In this document: positions 42,963 through 52,367 of the stretch, piece after piece
How positions within the stretch are numbered: the stretch's first letter is position 1
How the letters are laid out: the number at the start of each line of letters is the position of its first letter
NCBI GenBank assembly: GCA_963783505.1
Contig: CAWAOP010000027.1
Coordinates: forward strand, 1-64,000
DNA: 64,000 bases
Direction: 5' to 3'
DNA from: BOG-224 sp963783505
GTDB lineage: Bacteria > Acidobacteriota > Terriglobia > Bryobacterales > Bryobacteraceae
Position numbers and translations under genes: made by a program
Notes under the pieces: model-generated
What the model was told of the DNA's origin: nothing
Database searches by the model: none
The model's input: the letters and a program-made list of their open reading frames with translations, nothing else

Positions 42963-43733
42963 GTGGAACAGCGAATGCTCAAAGCCGCGATCGTGGATGA
43001 CGAAGAGCTCGCCCGCGGATATTTGCGCGAGCTATTGCAGGCGCACGCGGAAATCGAGATAGCGGCCGAATGCGCGAATGGCTTCGAGGCGGTCAAGGCC
43101 ATCGCGGAGCGCTCGCCCGATCTGATCTTTCTCGACGTACAGATGCCCAAGCTCGACGGCTTCGAGGTATTGGAGCTGATTGATCCGGGGCCCGCCATCG
43201 TGTTCGTCACGGCCTACGACCAGTACGCCATTCGCGCGTTCGATGCGCACGCGGCCGATTATCTGCTGAAGCCCTTTACCGCCGAACGCTTTGAGCGCGC
43301 GCTGGAGAGGGCCAAGGCGCGGATCGGAGAGGCGCAGCCCAGCGCGGATTTTGCGCGCGCGCGGCCCCGCGAGCGGCGGCCGGAACGCATTGTGGTAAAA
43401 GACGGGACGCGGGTCCACGTGATCCCGCTTGAGAAACTGGACTACGTCCTCGCGCAGGACGATTACGTGGAGTTGCACAGCGCAGGCAAGAACTTTCTCA
43501 AGCAGCAGCCCATCGCCGATCTCGAGGCCTCGCTCGATCCGAGTCGCTTCGTGCGCATCCACCGGTCGGCCATCGCAAATCTGGAACGCATCGCGCGCAT
43601 CGAACCGTACGGGAAGGAAAGCCGCGTCGCGATTCTGACCGATGGGACGAGGCTTCCGGTTAGCCGCGCGGGCTATGCGCGGTTGCTGGAAGTCATGGGC
43701 GATTCGCAGGGTAACCGCAAGAGCACTCGATAA
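42963..43733 (+). CDS. LytTR-type response regulator
   Basis: 256 residues from the GTG, 252 from the ATG at 42975. Receiver with VDDEELARGYL and phospho-Asp58 (LIFLDVQMPKLDG), then a LytTR DNA-binding domain (RIVVKDGTRVHVIP, FVRIHRSAIANLERI). Its last 61 bases overlap, tail to tail, the LytS-type kinase on the other strand. Likely controls envelope-related genes such as the adjacent LiaF-like gene. Confidence 0.92.
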   Translation: MEQRMLKAAIVDDEELARGYLRELLQAHAEIEIAAECANGFEAVKAIAERSPDLIFLDVQMPKLDGFEVLELIDPGPAIVFVTAYDQYAIRAFDAHAADYLLKPFTAERFERALERAKARIGEAQPSADFARARPRERRPERIVVKDGTRVHVIPLEKLDYVLAQDDYVELHSAGKNFLKQQPIADLEASLDPSRFVRIHRSAIANLERIARIEPYGKESRVAILTDGTRLPVSRAGYARLLEVMGDSQGNRKSTR

Positions 43734-44752
43734 ACTCCCTCGTTGGGGCCCGCTTCCAGGCCGGCTGCGCTTCCGTAGCGAACTTGCAATCGGCGGCGGA
43801 CATGCGCCAGACCCAGGCCGTCGCGCGTGGGCGGCGCGGCGTCCGGATCGAAGGCGTTGTCGATAAGGATAGCGACGCCGTCCTCCGTGCGGCGGACGGA
43901 GATCCGGACAGAACCTCCCTCCAGCAGCCCGGCAATGCCGTGCTTAACGGCGTTCTCGACCAGCGGCTGAAGCAATAGGGCGGGAACCATGCAGCCCTCG
44001 CAACCGGCTTCCATGTCTTCTTCGACGCGCAGACGGTCGCCGAACCGCGCGCGCTCGATTTCGAGATAGGCGCGCGCCAGCCCGAGTTCTTCGCCGAGCG
44101 GGATGGTTTCGCGAGATCCGAGCGCCAGCGCCCCGCGAAGAAAATCCGCCAGGCGCACGCACATCTCTCGCGCGCGGATTCCATCCTGCGTGGCCAGGGC
44201 GGAAATGGAGTGCAGGCTGTTGAACAGAAAGTGCGGGTTAATCTGCATCCGCAGGGCGCGCAATTCCGCTTCGCGCGCCAGCGTGCGGGCTTCCATGGCG
44301 CGGCGCTCCGCTTCCCGCGAGGCCATGGCCGCGATGGCCGCATAATGCAGGCCGGCCGAGAGCAGATACAGCAGAACGCCCATGCCTAACAGCAGTGGCA
44401 GAAGCGGGGTGAGACGCTGGGTCAGCCCCGCGAATACGCCGCCCTGAGTCAGAACGGCCGCGGCCAGCCCCGCCACGCCGGCGAATATCAGGCCGCCGGC
44501 AATTGCGCTTGATCCATGCGCCACGGCCACGCTCCCGACTTCTTCCAGCGGACGCGGTCGCGCCCGGCAGACGTACCAGGACGATAGGCAGAGAAAGCTA
44601 TAGACCAGCGCGGCTGGAAACAGCGCCGCAGTGGCTTCCAGCCAGGACACGCCGCCCGAAGCCCAGGTCACCCAGACCAGCAGCGCCAGAATGGGCAGCC
44701 AGCAGGACAAATAAAGCCACAGGCGGCGCGGCGATAGCAGAATCGGGTGCAT
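43673..44752 (-). CDS. LytS-type sensor histidine kinase
   Basis: 359 residues. Four to five membrane helices (about 11-30, 38-60, 80-100, 115-145), then a His_kinase domain with MQINPHFLFNSLHS (phospho-His174), and an ATPase with LLLQPLVENAVKHG and GLGLAHVRRRL. The C-terminal 20 codons lie opposite the end of the regulator gene. It starts five bases after the LiaF-like gene, which is upstream on the same strand. Confidence 0.92.
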   Translation of the reverse strand: MHPILLSPRRLWLYLSCWLPILALLVWVTWASGGVSWLEATAALFPAALVYSFLCLSSWYVCRARPRPLEEVGSVAVAHGSSAIAGGLIFAGVAGLAAAVLTQGGVFAGLTQRLTPLLPLLLGMGVLLYLLSAGLHYAAIAAMASREAERRAMEARTLAREAELRALRMQINPHFLFNSLHSISALATQDGIRAREMCVRLADFLRGALALGSRETIPLGEELGLARAYLEIERARFGDRLRVEEDMEAGCEGCMVPALLLQPLVENAVKHGIAGLLEGGSVRISVRRTEDGVAILIDNAFDPDAAPPTRDGLGLAHVRRRLQVRYGSAAGLEAGPNEGVYRVLLRLPCESPMTSSNRA

Positions 44753-44757
44753 CGCCG

Positions 44758-45507
44758 TCAGTTCTTTACGACCACTCCGCCGAATACCGCGCCGCCCTTC
44801 ACGTAGAGCCTCTTGGTGGCGGGCGTGATGGGCGGATGCACCGTTTCATCCGAATAGCCGCCGAAGACGCCTGCGCCCTGGACTACCGCGCACCAATCCT
44901 CGGGGATCTTGATTTCGGCCCCGCCAAACACGACGTCGATTTTCATTGTGGCGGAATCTGCCCTCATGCGGGCCTGCCGGAGGTCCACTTCGAAGCCGCC
45001 GAATACGGCGGAGATGATGCCGCCGCGAAAGTCGTCCGAGGTGACCTTGCGTTTTCCGCCGCTAAACACGGCCGTGAGGTGGAGGTCGCCGCCGGTCGAT
45101 GCATAGGACTGGGCCGAGGCGAATCCGCCCCCTTGAAAACGCGCCGCGACTCGCTCGCCCCACGTGACGCGATCCACCAGCATGGCCAGCCCTCCGGCGA
45201 TGAGAAGCAGCGGCCACAGGCTCCATACCGGAAACGGCAGGAGGTGAAGGTTGCTCACCAGGAAGACCACGCCGACGCCCAGGAGGATGGCAGGCCCGGT
45301 ATACTGGCCGTCCTGGCCCGCGTCGATCAGCTTGGTAATCCCCAGAACGATCAGAATCACCGGCCAGAAATCGAACCAGTTGATGCCTGGCAGGAGATTC
45401 AGATTGCTCATCAGAAAAAGTGCGCCGATGCCGATCAGGATGACCGCCGGCACGAAATGGCTGTGGGATACCCCACCGCGGTCCGGAAGATTCTCGTTGG
45501 GTTGCAT
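44758..45507 (-). CDS. LiaF-like membrane protein
   Basis: 249 residues. Four hydrophobic segments in two LiaI/LiaF-type repeats (LIGIGALFLMSNLNLLPG and VGVVFLVSNLHLLPF) precede a C-terminal beta-helical 'cell wall-active antibiotics response' domain (AVFSGGKRKV, VFGGFEVDLRQA, KGGAVFGGVVVKN). LiaF restrains a cognate envelope-stress kinase in Firmicutes; it is directly followed by the LytS-type kinase here, so a similar role is plausible. Confidence 0.85.
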   Translation of the reverse strand: MQPNENLPDRGGVSHSHFVPAVILIGIGALFLMSNLNLLPGINWFDFWPVILIVLGITKLIDAGQDGQYTGPAILLGVGVVFLVSNLHLLPFPVWSLWPLLLIAGGLAMLVDRVTWGERVAARFQGGGFASAQSYASTGGDLHLTAVFSGGKRKVTSDDFRGGIISAVFGGFEVDLRQARMRADSATMKIDVVFGGAEIKIPEDWCAVVQGAGVFGGYSDETVHPPITPATKRLYVKGGAVFGGVVVKN

Positions 45508-45623
45508 GCCTACAGATTAGAGTGATGACGGAAACGGCGCTCCTGTTATTCGGCAAACAGCGGCGCATTACCGGCGAGCGCCCGCGCGTGTCTTCAGTGC
45601 GCCGGTGAACGAACCCCTCTGAC

Positions 45624-45714
45624 ATACAACCGCGCATAAGTAGGGGGGACACGCTGGGTCCGCCTGCCTTACCTGTTTCGGGCATCGTGTCCCTTGAGTA
45701 GTGCGCGGTTGTAT
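45624..45714. repeat. MITE-like 91-bp element with 13-bp terminal inverted repeats
   Basis: ATACAACCGCGCA (45624-45636) and its exact complement (45702-45714). Further inward GGGACACG and CGTGTCCC also pair. The element ends 11 bases before the DinB-like start codon and would place a hairpin or promoter in that leader. Confidence 0.7.
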
Positions 45715-45725
45715 AGAATCCAGGA

Positions 45726-46250
45726 ATGGACTTAAGTTATCCGATCGGCAAATACGAACCGGGCGGGCCCATCGGCCCTCGGGAAGTCGCGGAGGCAATC
45801 CAAACCATCCGTTCGGCTCCCGCCTGGTTTCGGGATGCGGTGCGCGGACTGGACGCCGCACAGCTTGACACCGAGTATCGGCCGGGGGGCTGGACCGTTC
45901 GCCAGGTAATCCATCACGTGGCCGATAGCCACATGAACGCCTATGTACGGTTCCGCCTGGCGCTGACGGAGGACGCTCCCGCGATCAAGCCATACGATCA
46001 GGCGAAGTGGGCGGAACTGGACGATGCGCGTTCGGCGCCGCCCGAGGTTTCCCTGGCCATCATCGAAGGCATGCACGCCCGCTGGGCGTCGTTGGCCGGT
46101 AGCCTGCCGCCGGAAGCCCTGGCGCGCGCCTTCATGCACCCCGAGCGCGGGCGCGTGCGCCTGGATGAGAACCTCGCGATGTATGCCTGGCACTCGCGGC
46201 ATCACGCCGCGCATATCACCGGCCTGCGGGAACGCAAGGGCTGGCGCTGA
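45726..46250 (+). CDS. DinB/YfiT-family putative metal-dependent hydrolase
   Basis: 174-residue four-helix DinB fold with the metal-binding histidines in QVIHHVADSHMN and AWHSRHHAAHI, plus the YfiT-type N-terminus (YPIGKYEPGGPIG). Homologues transfer low-molecular-weight thiols such as bacillithiol. Its leader holds the MITE-like element. Confidence 0.88.
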   Translation: MDLSYPIGKYEPGGPIGPREVAEAIQTIRSAPAWFRDAVRGLDAAQLDTEYRPGGWTVRQVIHHVADSHMNAYVRFRLALTEDAPAIKPYDQAKWAELDDARSAPPEVSLAIIEGMHARWASLAGSLPPEALARAFMHPERGRVRLDENLAMYAWHSRHHAAHITGLRERKGWR

Positions 46251-46378
46251 GAAGACCTTCGGATCCGGCGCGCCCGACCTCAAAACGCCTCAAAAACACG
46301 CGTCCCAAAAACCCACCGCCCGCCGGAGCTCTCAATCCGAGAGCGCGGCGGGCGGTGGTCGAAGACTTCCCGGGAATG

Positions 46379-48134
46379 CTAATTTACTGCACCTGGATCC
46401 GCGCCGGCCGTGGCCGCGGGCGAACTGGGCCGAACGATGACCGCGCGGGCAGGTTCCAGCTGTCCGTCCATCGTCAACTCCGTGCCCAGCAGGCTGAACT
46501 TGGCCGTGGCACTCTGCTGCGACCTGCCCGGCTGCGCGTCCCGGATCATCGACTGGAGTTCCTGCGCCGTGACGATCGGAGCGTCCGACGTCGAAGACGC
46601 CGCAGGGGCCGTGCGCACGAACAGATCGTGGTCGAACCAATATTCGCCGGCCGGCATCGTCATGGGGCTCGCAAGCGTATAAACCAGCCGCCAGAGATAC
46701 CGCGTCTGCATTCTTACGCGGGGTTCTGGGAGATCATCGGCGTGCTGGTGATCGGAGTAGGCGAAAGTTCCCGTCGTCGTGTCGCTCGAGAAGACGTCGC
46801 CCGTGAACGTTCCGTTTTCCTTGGGCAGCTCCCGAACTCGTCATCGACCAGAAATTCATACGAAACTTGACGTACGGATTCGGTCGATCGAATGGCAGCG
46901 AATTAATAAGCCGGCTCGCATCCTGGTCGAAATAGCCGACGATCTGCGTGAACGTGGTCGCGGCGGTCGAGCTTGAAGTAGCTGGCAAACACTAGCGGGA
47001 AGTAATTCGAGCTGGAGTAAAAATCGGAGAAACCGGGCTTCGTCGCGTCGCTCCCGACGGCTCCGCCGAGGTTGTTGTAGAAGCCTCCGTTGTATCCGGT
47101 CTCAATTCCGTTGTTGTCGTAGACGATGGTGGTAACGCCGGTTGCGTTGGTGTTTTCGAGCGTCAGAGCCATACCCGCGGCCGTAGAGAAGTTCGAGCCG
47201 TTAGGCGTGGTGTTCGTCCAGGCGTTAAAACCGGTGGTTCCCCAAGTCCGCGGAGTCGGAATTGCGTAAAGCCAGAGCACTGTTGGACCCGGAAACCCCG
47301 TTTCGCGTTTGGCCGTTTGGAAATACACCGCCCAGCAGCGCGTAATAGAATCCCAACTGCCGGTACTGCACACTCACGTTAGCTTGACTGGTAACTCCGC
47401 CGATCGTGACCGAGACCGAGACGGGACCGGTCAGCACGACAAACGGAGACTGGACGTCCACGCGGTACAACCCCACCGAGCCGGGCTGAAAAACGGCCGC
47501 GCTCACAGGCGCCGCAACGCCTCCGATCAAAGCAGTTACGGTGTCGCTGACCGTCGCGCTCGCCGGAGCGGCCTGGCCTGCGACCGGATTGCCCGTGGTC
47601 GCGCCCACGCTATTGAGCCAAATGCTAATGACGGCGGCAGGATAATCGGGGTTGGCGGAATTGAACAAATAGTTGGAGCCGAAAGACGTAACGGTGCCTG
47701 TGTTCTGACCTGAAAAATCCACCGTGAAGATCTTGGGCGCGCGCGCGGCCACGGAGATGGTATCCGTGTTGCTCGTACCCGCCGCCGTCTTCACCTGGAT
47801 CGCCGTGTTACCGCTCAAGCCGTACGGTAATTGCGCGTTAATCTGGCTGGGCGAAACGTACAGAAGCGGAGTCGGCGAGCCACCCACCAGAACCGACGTT
47901 CCAGCGAGCGTGCCGACCAATGGGATCTGCGGGGCCGCCTGCGTGGAAACCGCGAGATTCGTCCCGAATATCGAGATGATAGCGCCCGGAGCGAAGGAGC
48001 GAGTGTAATCCGCGGCGTTCACTGTTCCGTTAGTGAAGATCGCGGGCGCGCTGGCCAAGCGCCAGACCACAGGCGCATGCCAAACACAACGTCAACGTGA
48101 GGAATCGAGGCAGGTGCTTTCTTGAGTTCGTCAT
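46379..48134 (-). pseudogene. Secreted TIGR03437-type domain protein, several frame breaks
   Basis: Signal peptide from ATG 48134 (MTNSRKHLPRFLTLTLCLAC). Near 48060 the frame moves into a TIGR03437-type domain (VNAADYTRSFAPGAIISIFG, PSQINAQLPYGLSG, VSVTIGGVTSQANVSV), typical of Solibacter-like bacteria. Near 47290 it moves again to a unique part (TVLWLYAIPTPRTWG, ALTLENTNATGVT), near 46960 to TFTQIVGYFDQDAS, and near 46860 to GTFTGDVFSSDTTTG with the tail ending at 46379. In all four or five breaks within 1.75 kb. Either error-rich sequence or a decaying surface protein. Confidence 0.6.
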
Positions 48135-48269
48135 CTATATCCTCTGGCGTATCCCCAGTCTCAAACAACGCGCTCTCAGATACGCTCTCTATGCGCCTGT
48201 TGCGCTCACTATGAGCCTGTCGAACTGAATGTGCCCGCCACCGCCGGGTTCGGAGCGGAAACCGTGCCG

Positions 48270-49154
48270 CTAACCCCGGTGGTAGAGGCGGAATGAATTC
48301 ACGTCGTTCTGGACGTCCCCTTGGATCGCAGCGCTCGTAGAAATGGTCGATCCGCCGTTGGCGGCCGAAGCCGTAAACGTCAGGCTGTTAATGGTCATGC
48401 CGCTCCCAGTACTTCCGCCAACTCCGGAAACCGTGGCGCCGATCAGTGGGTCGCTTGACGACAGAGACCATCACGGTACTCGTGCCCGTGCTCGTAGTAA
48501 CCGTGACCGTTATGCTCTGAACCACGTATGACGTAACGTTTCCAGTGCTGTCAGTAACCGGCGTGAGGTTAAAGACCAAGCCGTTCGGCGTGACGTAATT
48601 GGAAATCGTAAGCGTCGCCTTTCCAGCCGATGCCCCTCCGTTCGCCACCGAAAACGTCCCAACCATCATCGGCGAAGTCGGAAGTACGACGCCCGGCTGC
48701 CGCGTCGACTTCGCGAGTCCGACCGCCATGCACCGGGTCGGTCAGCGGCGATCCCGAGCCCACCTGCGAAGTCGATGGGAAGGCGGAATCGAGAACCTGA
48801 TTAATCGTCTCTCCACGGCTGTTCTGAATTGCGATTTTTGAATTCGGAGCCAAGTCATAGCTCGCCGATCCGCGAACGACTTGCACTACGGGGCGGCTTG
48901 CTTGCCCCTCCACGCGCAACGCCGAATTGGGCTGCAATGAGATGTTGCTGCCGTCGCGAAACTGCACAACCGCGACCGAATCGGCCGTCGCCACTTCCTG
49001 GCCTATCGCCACGGGGACAACGTCTACGCGCCGGCGCCGCAATGCCGTCAACACTGAGAGCGCCAGTGCCGATAACCCGCGCGACCGGAGCAGCCGCCAT
49101 CGCCGCCAGGAGGCTCACCGGAATGAGCACAGAAACGCTAGAGAATCTCCGCAT
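48270..49154 (-). pseudogene. FecR-like domain secreted protein, several frame breaks
   Basis: Signal peptide (MRRFSSVSVLIPVSLLAAMA) from ATG 49154. After a shift near 49030 comes a FecR-type domain: AIGQEVATADSVAVVQFRDG, ISLQPNSALRVEG and VVRGSASYDLAPNSK. After another near 48720 comes a threonine-rich beta segment (FSVANGGASAGKATLTIS), and after a third near 48465 ATVSGVGGSTGSGMTI to a stop at 48270. Two or three single-base breaks. The FecR-like domain may sense or organise envelope assembly; adjacent to the TIGR03437-type gene. Confidence 0.6.
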
Positions 49155-49348
49155 GTTGCGATTATAACCCAAGACTATGCTCCGTCAACCATTCGAAACC
49201 ACGATATGTCCTTGCAAACACATAAAGTACGTGGAAGTTATCATCGAACGTTAAGGGCTCATAGCGTCCAGTTTGGCGGCTAGCGGTAACGGCATCGCAG
49301 TTGTCTTGCGGACGTGATAAGCCTGGTGCAACCCCAAAACGCACGGAT

Positions 49349-50564
49349 TCATGGCTGCAGGTCCAAACGCACCCTGTCGATCCAGAGTTTCCCTTCGACG
49401 CGAACCTGACCATGAGTGCGTGTATAGGAAATCAGCAATTCGGTGGGAACGGAGCGTGGGAGCGAGTCGAAAGAGAAAACGGCGTCGGCGGGCTCGGACC
49501 CTTCGAATCCCAACGGCCCCGTAGCAATCTGTTTGCCATCCGGGACCGTAAGAATCGACCATTGCACGCCAGTTCCTGGTGCAACCCCCTCGGCGCGGCC
49601 ATGCATGCTGAGCGAGTAACGCCGTTTAGGGAGCAGCGGCACAAACTGGCCCGCAATATCGCAGGTTTCCCGCTTCGCGCCCCGAAAACTCCAGGCGCAG
49701 TCCGCCCTCTGGACCCGAGGAAGTCGCCACAATCCCCTCCGGGGCGAAGGAACGCCAAGAAAACCCCGGGCCGAAACCTCCGCGAAGTTCCGGTTCGCCA
49801 AGGATCGGCCGTTTCTCGGGGTCCAAAGCCGCTGCCTTGATCCACCCGGCGCGAACCGCGTCATTCCAAATCGAAACCGATTCGCCGATCAATCCCGCCT
49901 GAAAAAGCGCGTCGCAAGTTTCCATCGCGCCTTTCAGCATTCTCCGCCGTACCGACGGCGACCAGTTCCGAAGCTGCAGCAGACGCATTCCGCAGATCGC
50001 CATTGGCCATCAGAAACCGCCGGTAAGATTCCACGCGCCAGGCTTGCCTGGGCACCATGACGCTCAAAACCTCTTCCGGCGGTACCCCCAGTCGCAGCGC
50101 CATCTGGAAAAGCGGCTCGGCATCGCCCGTTCCGGAGGCGAGCGCCAAGGCGGCCCATTTGGCGAAGCCTAAGCGGTCGCGCTGGCGAAAGTAAAACGCG
50201 GCCAGGCTCCATCGCGCGTGTAATACTGCGCCACGGCGTTGGCGCGCAAGAGGCTTTGTTTCGGCGCCTTTCAGTCGCCGTCTTCCTCCTGGCGTACGGA
50301 TTTTGCGATCCACCAAGCGCCATGCGCCACGGATCGGAGGCAAGCGCTAAATCAAGTTCCTTCGGTATCGGAGCTATCGAGTATAGCGATACGCGCCCGG
50401 TAATCCGCGTTTGCCGGCGCAACGCGCGAGGCGGCGCGCATGGCCTCAACGGTGTCCGGCAGGGCCAGCCACTGCGCCCGCGCCGTTTGCGCCGAAAGCG
50501 CGAGAGCGCTCGCCGCCCCGGCGATCAAAACTGCGGCCACCGCGATCCGTACCGGCGAAGGCAT
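49349..50564 (-). pseudogene. Secreted/envelope protein of unknown function, several frame breaks
   Basis: From ATG 50564 an N-terminal membrane segment (VRIAVAAVLIAGAASALAL) leads into TPR-like helices (DTVEAMRAASRVAPANADYR). Frame changes near 50350, 50220, 49920 and 49640 link LGFAKWAALALASGTGDAEP, VESYRRFLMANGDLRNAS, CDALFQAGLIGESVSIWND, SWRSFAPEGIVATSS and a C-terminal jelly-roll-like SFDSLPRSVPTELLISYTR. The parts are colinear, so it is one gene. Resembles TPR proteins of O-antigen/exopolysaccharide loci in acidobacteria (inference). Confidence 0.5.
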
Positions 50565-50677
50565 GGAGAACCGATTGGCTATGATAGCGCGGTTTGCGGG
50601 AATTCGAGCGACCCCAGCCATCTGGCCGGCAGCCCAGGAGCCCGTGGCAGCCCGGCCGCATCGTACACTGGGTTGAA

Positions 50678-51634
50678 ATGGCTGAAGCGGGACGGTACGT
50701 TGTGACGGGCGGAGCGGGATTCATCGGATCCGCTCTGGTCCGCAAGCTCCTTGCAAAAGGCGCCAAGCGGGTGTTGGTCATCGACAACCTCCTCACGGGA
50801 CGCATCGAGAATCTCGAGCCGGTTCGGGGGGCCATCGATTTTCGGAAGGCCGACATTCGAGATTATGCCGCGATGGCCCCGCTGATCGCCGACGCCGCGG
50901 TTGTGTTTCATCTGGCAGCCATTCCTTCGGTCCCGCGATCGATCAACGATCCGGCGCCCTCTCACGAGGTCAACATAGACGGGACCTTCAACGTACTTCG
51001 AGCGGCCCGCGAAGGCGGCGTGGGAAGGGTGGTGTACGCGGCGTCCTCTTCCGCTTACGGAGACACGGAAGTCCTGCCAAAGGTCGAGAGCATGACGCCC
51101 CGGCCGAAGTCTCCCTACGCTCTCCAAAAGCTGGTCGGCGAGTATTATTGCGGAGTCTTCAGCGCCGTGTACGGGCTCGAAACGGTGGCGCTCCGCTATT
51201 TCAACGTGTTCGGGCCGCGCCAGGATCCGACCAGCCCGTATTCGGGCGTCCTCTCGCTGTTCGCCTCGGCGGCGCTGGAGAAGAAGGCTCCCGTGATTTT
51301 CGGCGACGGCGAGCAGTCGCGGGATTTCACGTTTGTGGAGGACGTAGCGGAGCTCACAGTGAAGGCCGCAACAGCGGCAGGCGTCTCCGGGAAGGTCTAC
51401 AACGCGGGGAATGGCGGGCGATTCACGCTCAACGAGACTTGGGCGCTCATCCAGCAAATCGAGGGGATCGCGATTGCCGCGAATTATGGCCCTCCCCGTC
51501 CGGGCGACGTGCTTCACTCCCAGGCGGATACCACCGCAGTGCGCCGGGATATCGGACACGCTCCCCAGTTCTCATTCGAACAAGGCCTTCGCCGGACCTT
51601 GGGGTGGTATCGGGAGCGAAGCAACCAGTCTTAG
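50678..51634 (+). CDS. NAD-dependent sugar epimerase/dehydratase (SDR)
   Basis: 318-residue extended short-chain dehydrogenase. NAD site GGAGFIGS (residues 11-18), Ser-rich strand AASSSAYGD, catalytic Tyr147-x3-Lys151 (SPYALQK), and LRYFNVFGPRQDP typical of UDP-glucose/UDP-GlcNAc 4-epimerases. Probably supplies nucleotide sugars for cell-surface polysaccharide. Confidence 0.92.
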   Translation: MAEAGRYVVTGGAGFIGSALVRKLLAKGAKRVLVIDNLLTGRIENLEPVRGAIDFRKADIRDYAAMAPLIADAAVVFHLAAIPSVPRSINDPAPSHEVNIDGTFNVLRAAREGGVGRVVYAASSSAYGDTEVLPKVESMTPRPKSPYALQKLVGEYYCGVFSAVYGLETVALRYFNVFGPRQDPTSPYSGVLSLFASAALEKKAPVIFGDGEQSRDFTFVEDVAELTVKAATAAGVSGKVYNAGNGGRFTLNETWALIQQIEGIAIAANYGPPRPGDVLHSQADTTAVRRDIGHAPQFSFEQGLRRTLGWYRERSNQS

Positions 51635-51691
51635 TCGAGATTGCGTATCGTGTTTTGGATCTGGCCAGCGGATTGCTAAAGTCCTGACGCA

Positions 51692-52210
51692 ATGCAGCAA
51701 AACTCAACAGCTTCTCCCCTCTCTAGCGGGGGAAATGGCCCACAAGTGGGTGATCTGGCTCTCCTCACAGCGCTGCGCTCCCATGCATTCCTGTCCGGTT
51801 TGACTGCCGAGCAACTGGCGCGCCTGGCTTCACTTGCATCGGATGCCGTCTTCTCGGAGAACGACGTAATCGTGAAGGCCGGGGACCGTTCGGCGTTTTT
51901 CTACCTTCTGACCGAGGGCAGCGTGGCTGTCGAGTTGCGCACGGCGAACTACTCGGTGTGCGTGGAAGCGGTTGGACCGGGGCAGGCTTTTGGCTGGTCG
52001 GCGCTCCTGGATCACCGCGATGCGCTGTTCCAGGTGCGTGCGCGGGAACGAACACGCGCGATGCGATTCGATGGCGGCAGCCTTGCGGCAGCCTGCCGGA
52101 TCGATCCCCCCTTGGGAGCGGAGATCTATCGGCGGACACTCGAAGTGGCGGCGAGCCGCGTAAAAGCCACGGAATTACGCTTCGCCGAAATGTGCGGCGT
52201 GCGGCTATAA
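51692..52210 (+). CDS. Cyclic-nucleotide-binding-domain protein without HTH
   Basis: 172 residues: a Crp-type cNMP-binding beta-roll (FLSGLTAEQLARLASLA, ENDVIVKAGDRSAFFYLL, GPGQAFGWSALLDHRDA). The C-terminal helix ends after about 20 residues, so no DNA-binding domain follows. The phosphate-binding loop keeps FGWSAL but lacks the usual arginine-rich form. Acts presumably by protein contact. Confidence 0.85.
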   Translation: MQQNSTASPLSSGGNGPQVGDLALLTALRSHAFLSGLTAEQLARLASLASDAVFSENDVIVKAGDRSAFFYLLTEGSVAVELRTANYSVCVEAVGPGQAFGWSALLDHRDALFQVRARERTRAMRFDGGSLAAACRIDPPLGAEIYRRTLEVAASRVKATELRFAEMCGVRL

Positions 52211-52300
52211 ACGCGGCTGATAAGACGGACGACGAGGCTCCAAACCCAATCGGAACGGGCAACGCATACCCGCAACTCCAACAACTCCGGGAGCGAAGCC

Positions 52301-52333
52301 GGGCAGGCGCTTTCGCCTGTCGAGGCCCTTCGG
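52301..52333 (+). repeat. REP-like copy (partial)
   Basis: GGGCAGGCGCTTTCGCCTGT matches the first hairpin of the REP family; a short second hairpin (CGAGGCCCTTCGG) follows. Located between the convergent CNB and GT39 genes. Confidence 0.6.
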
Positions 52334-52367
52334 CAGCCTCCTGAGCCGCGGCGGCTCGCGCCTGGCT

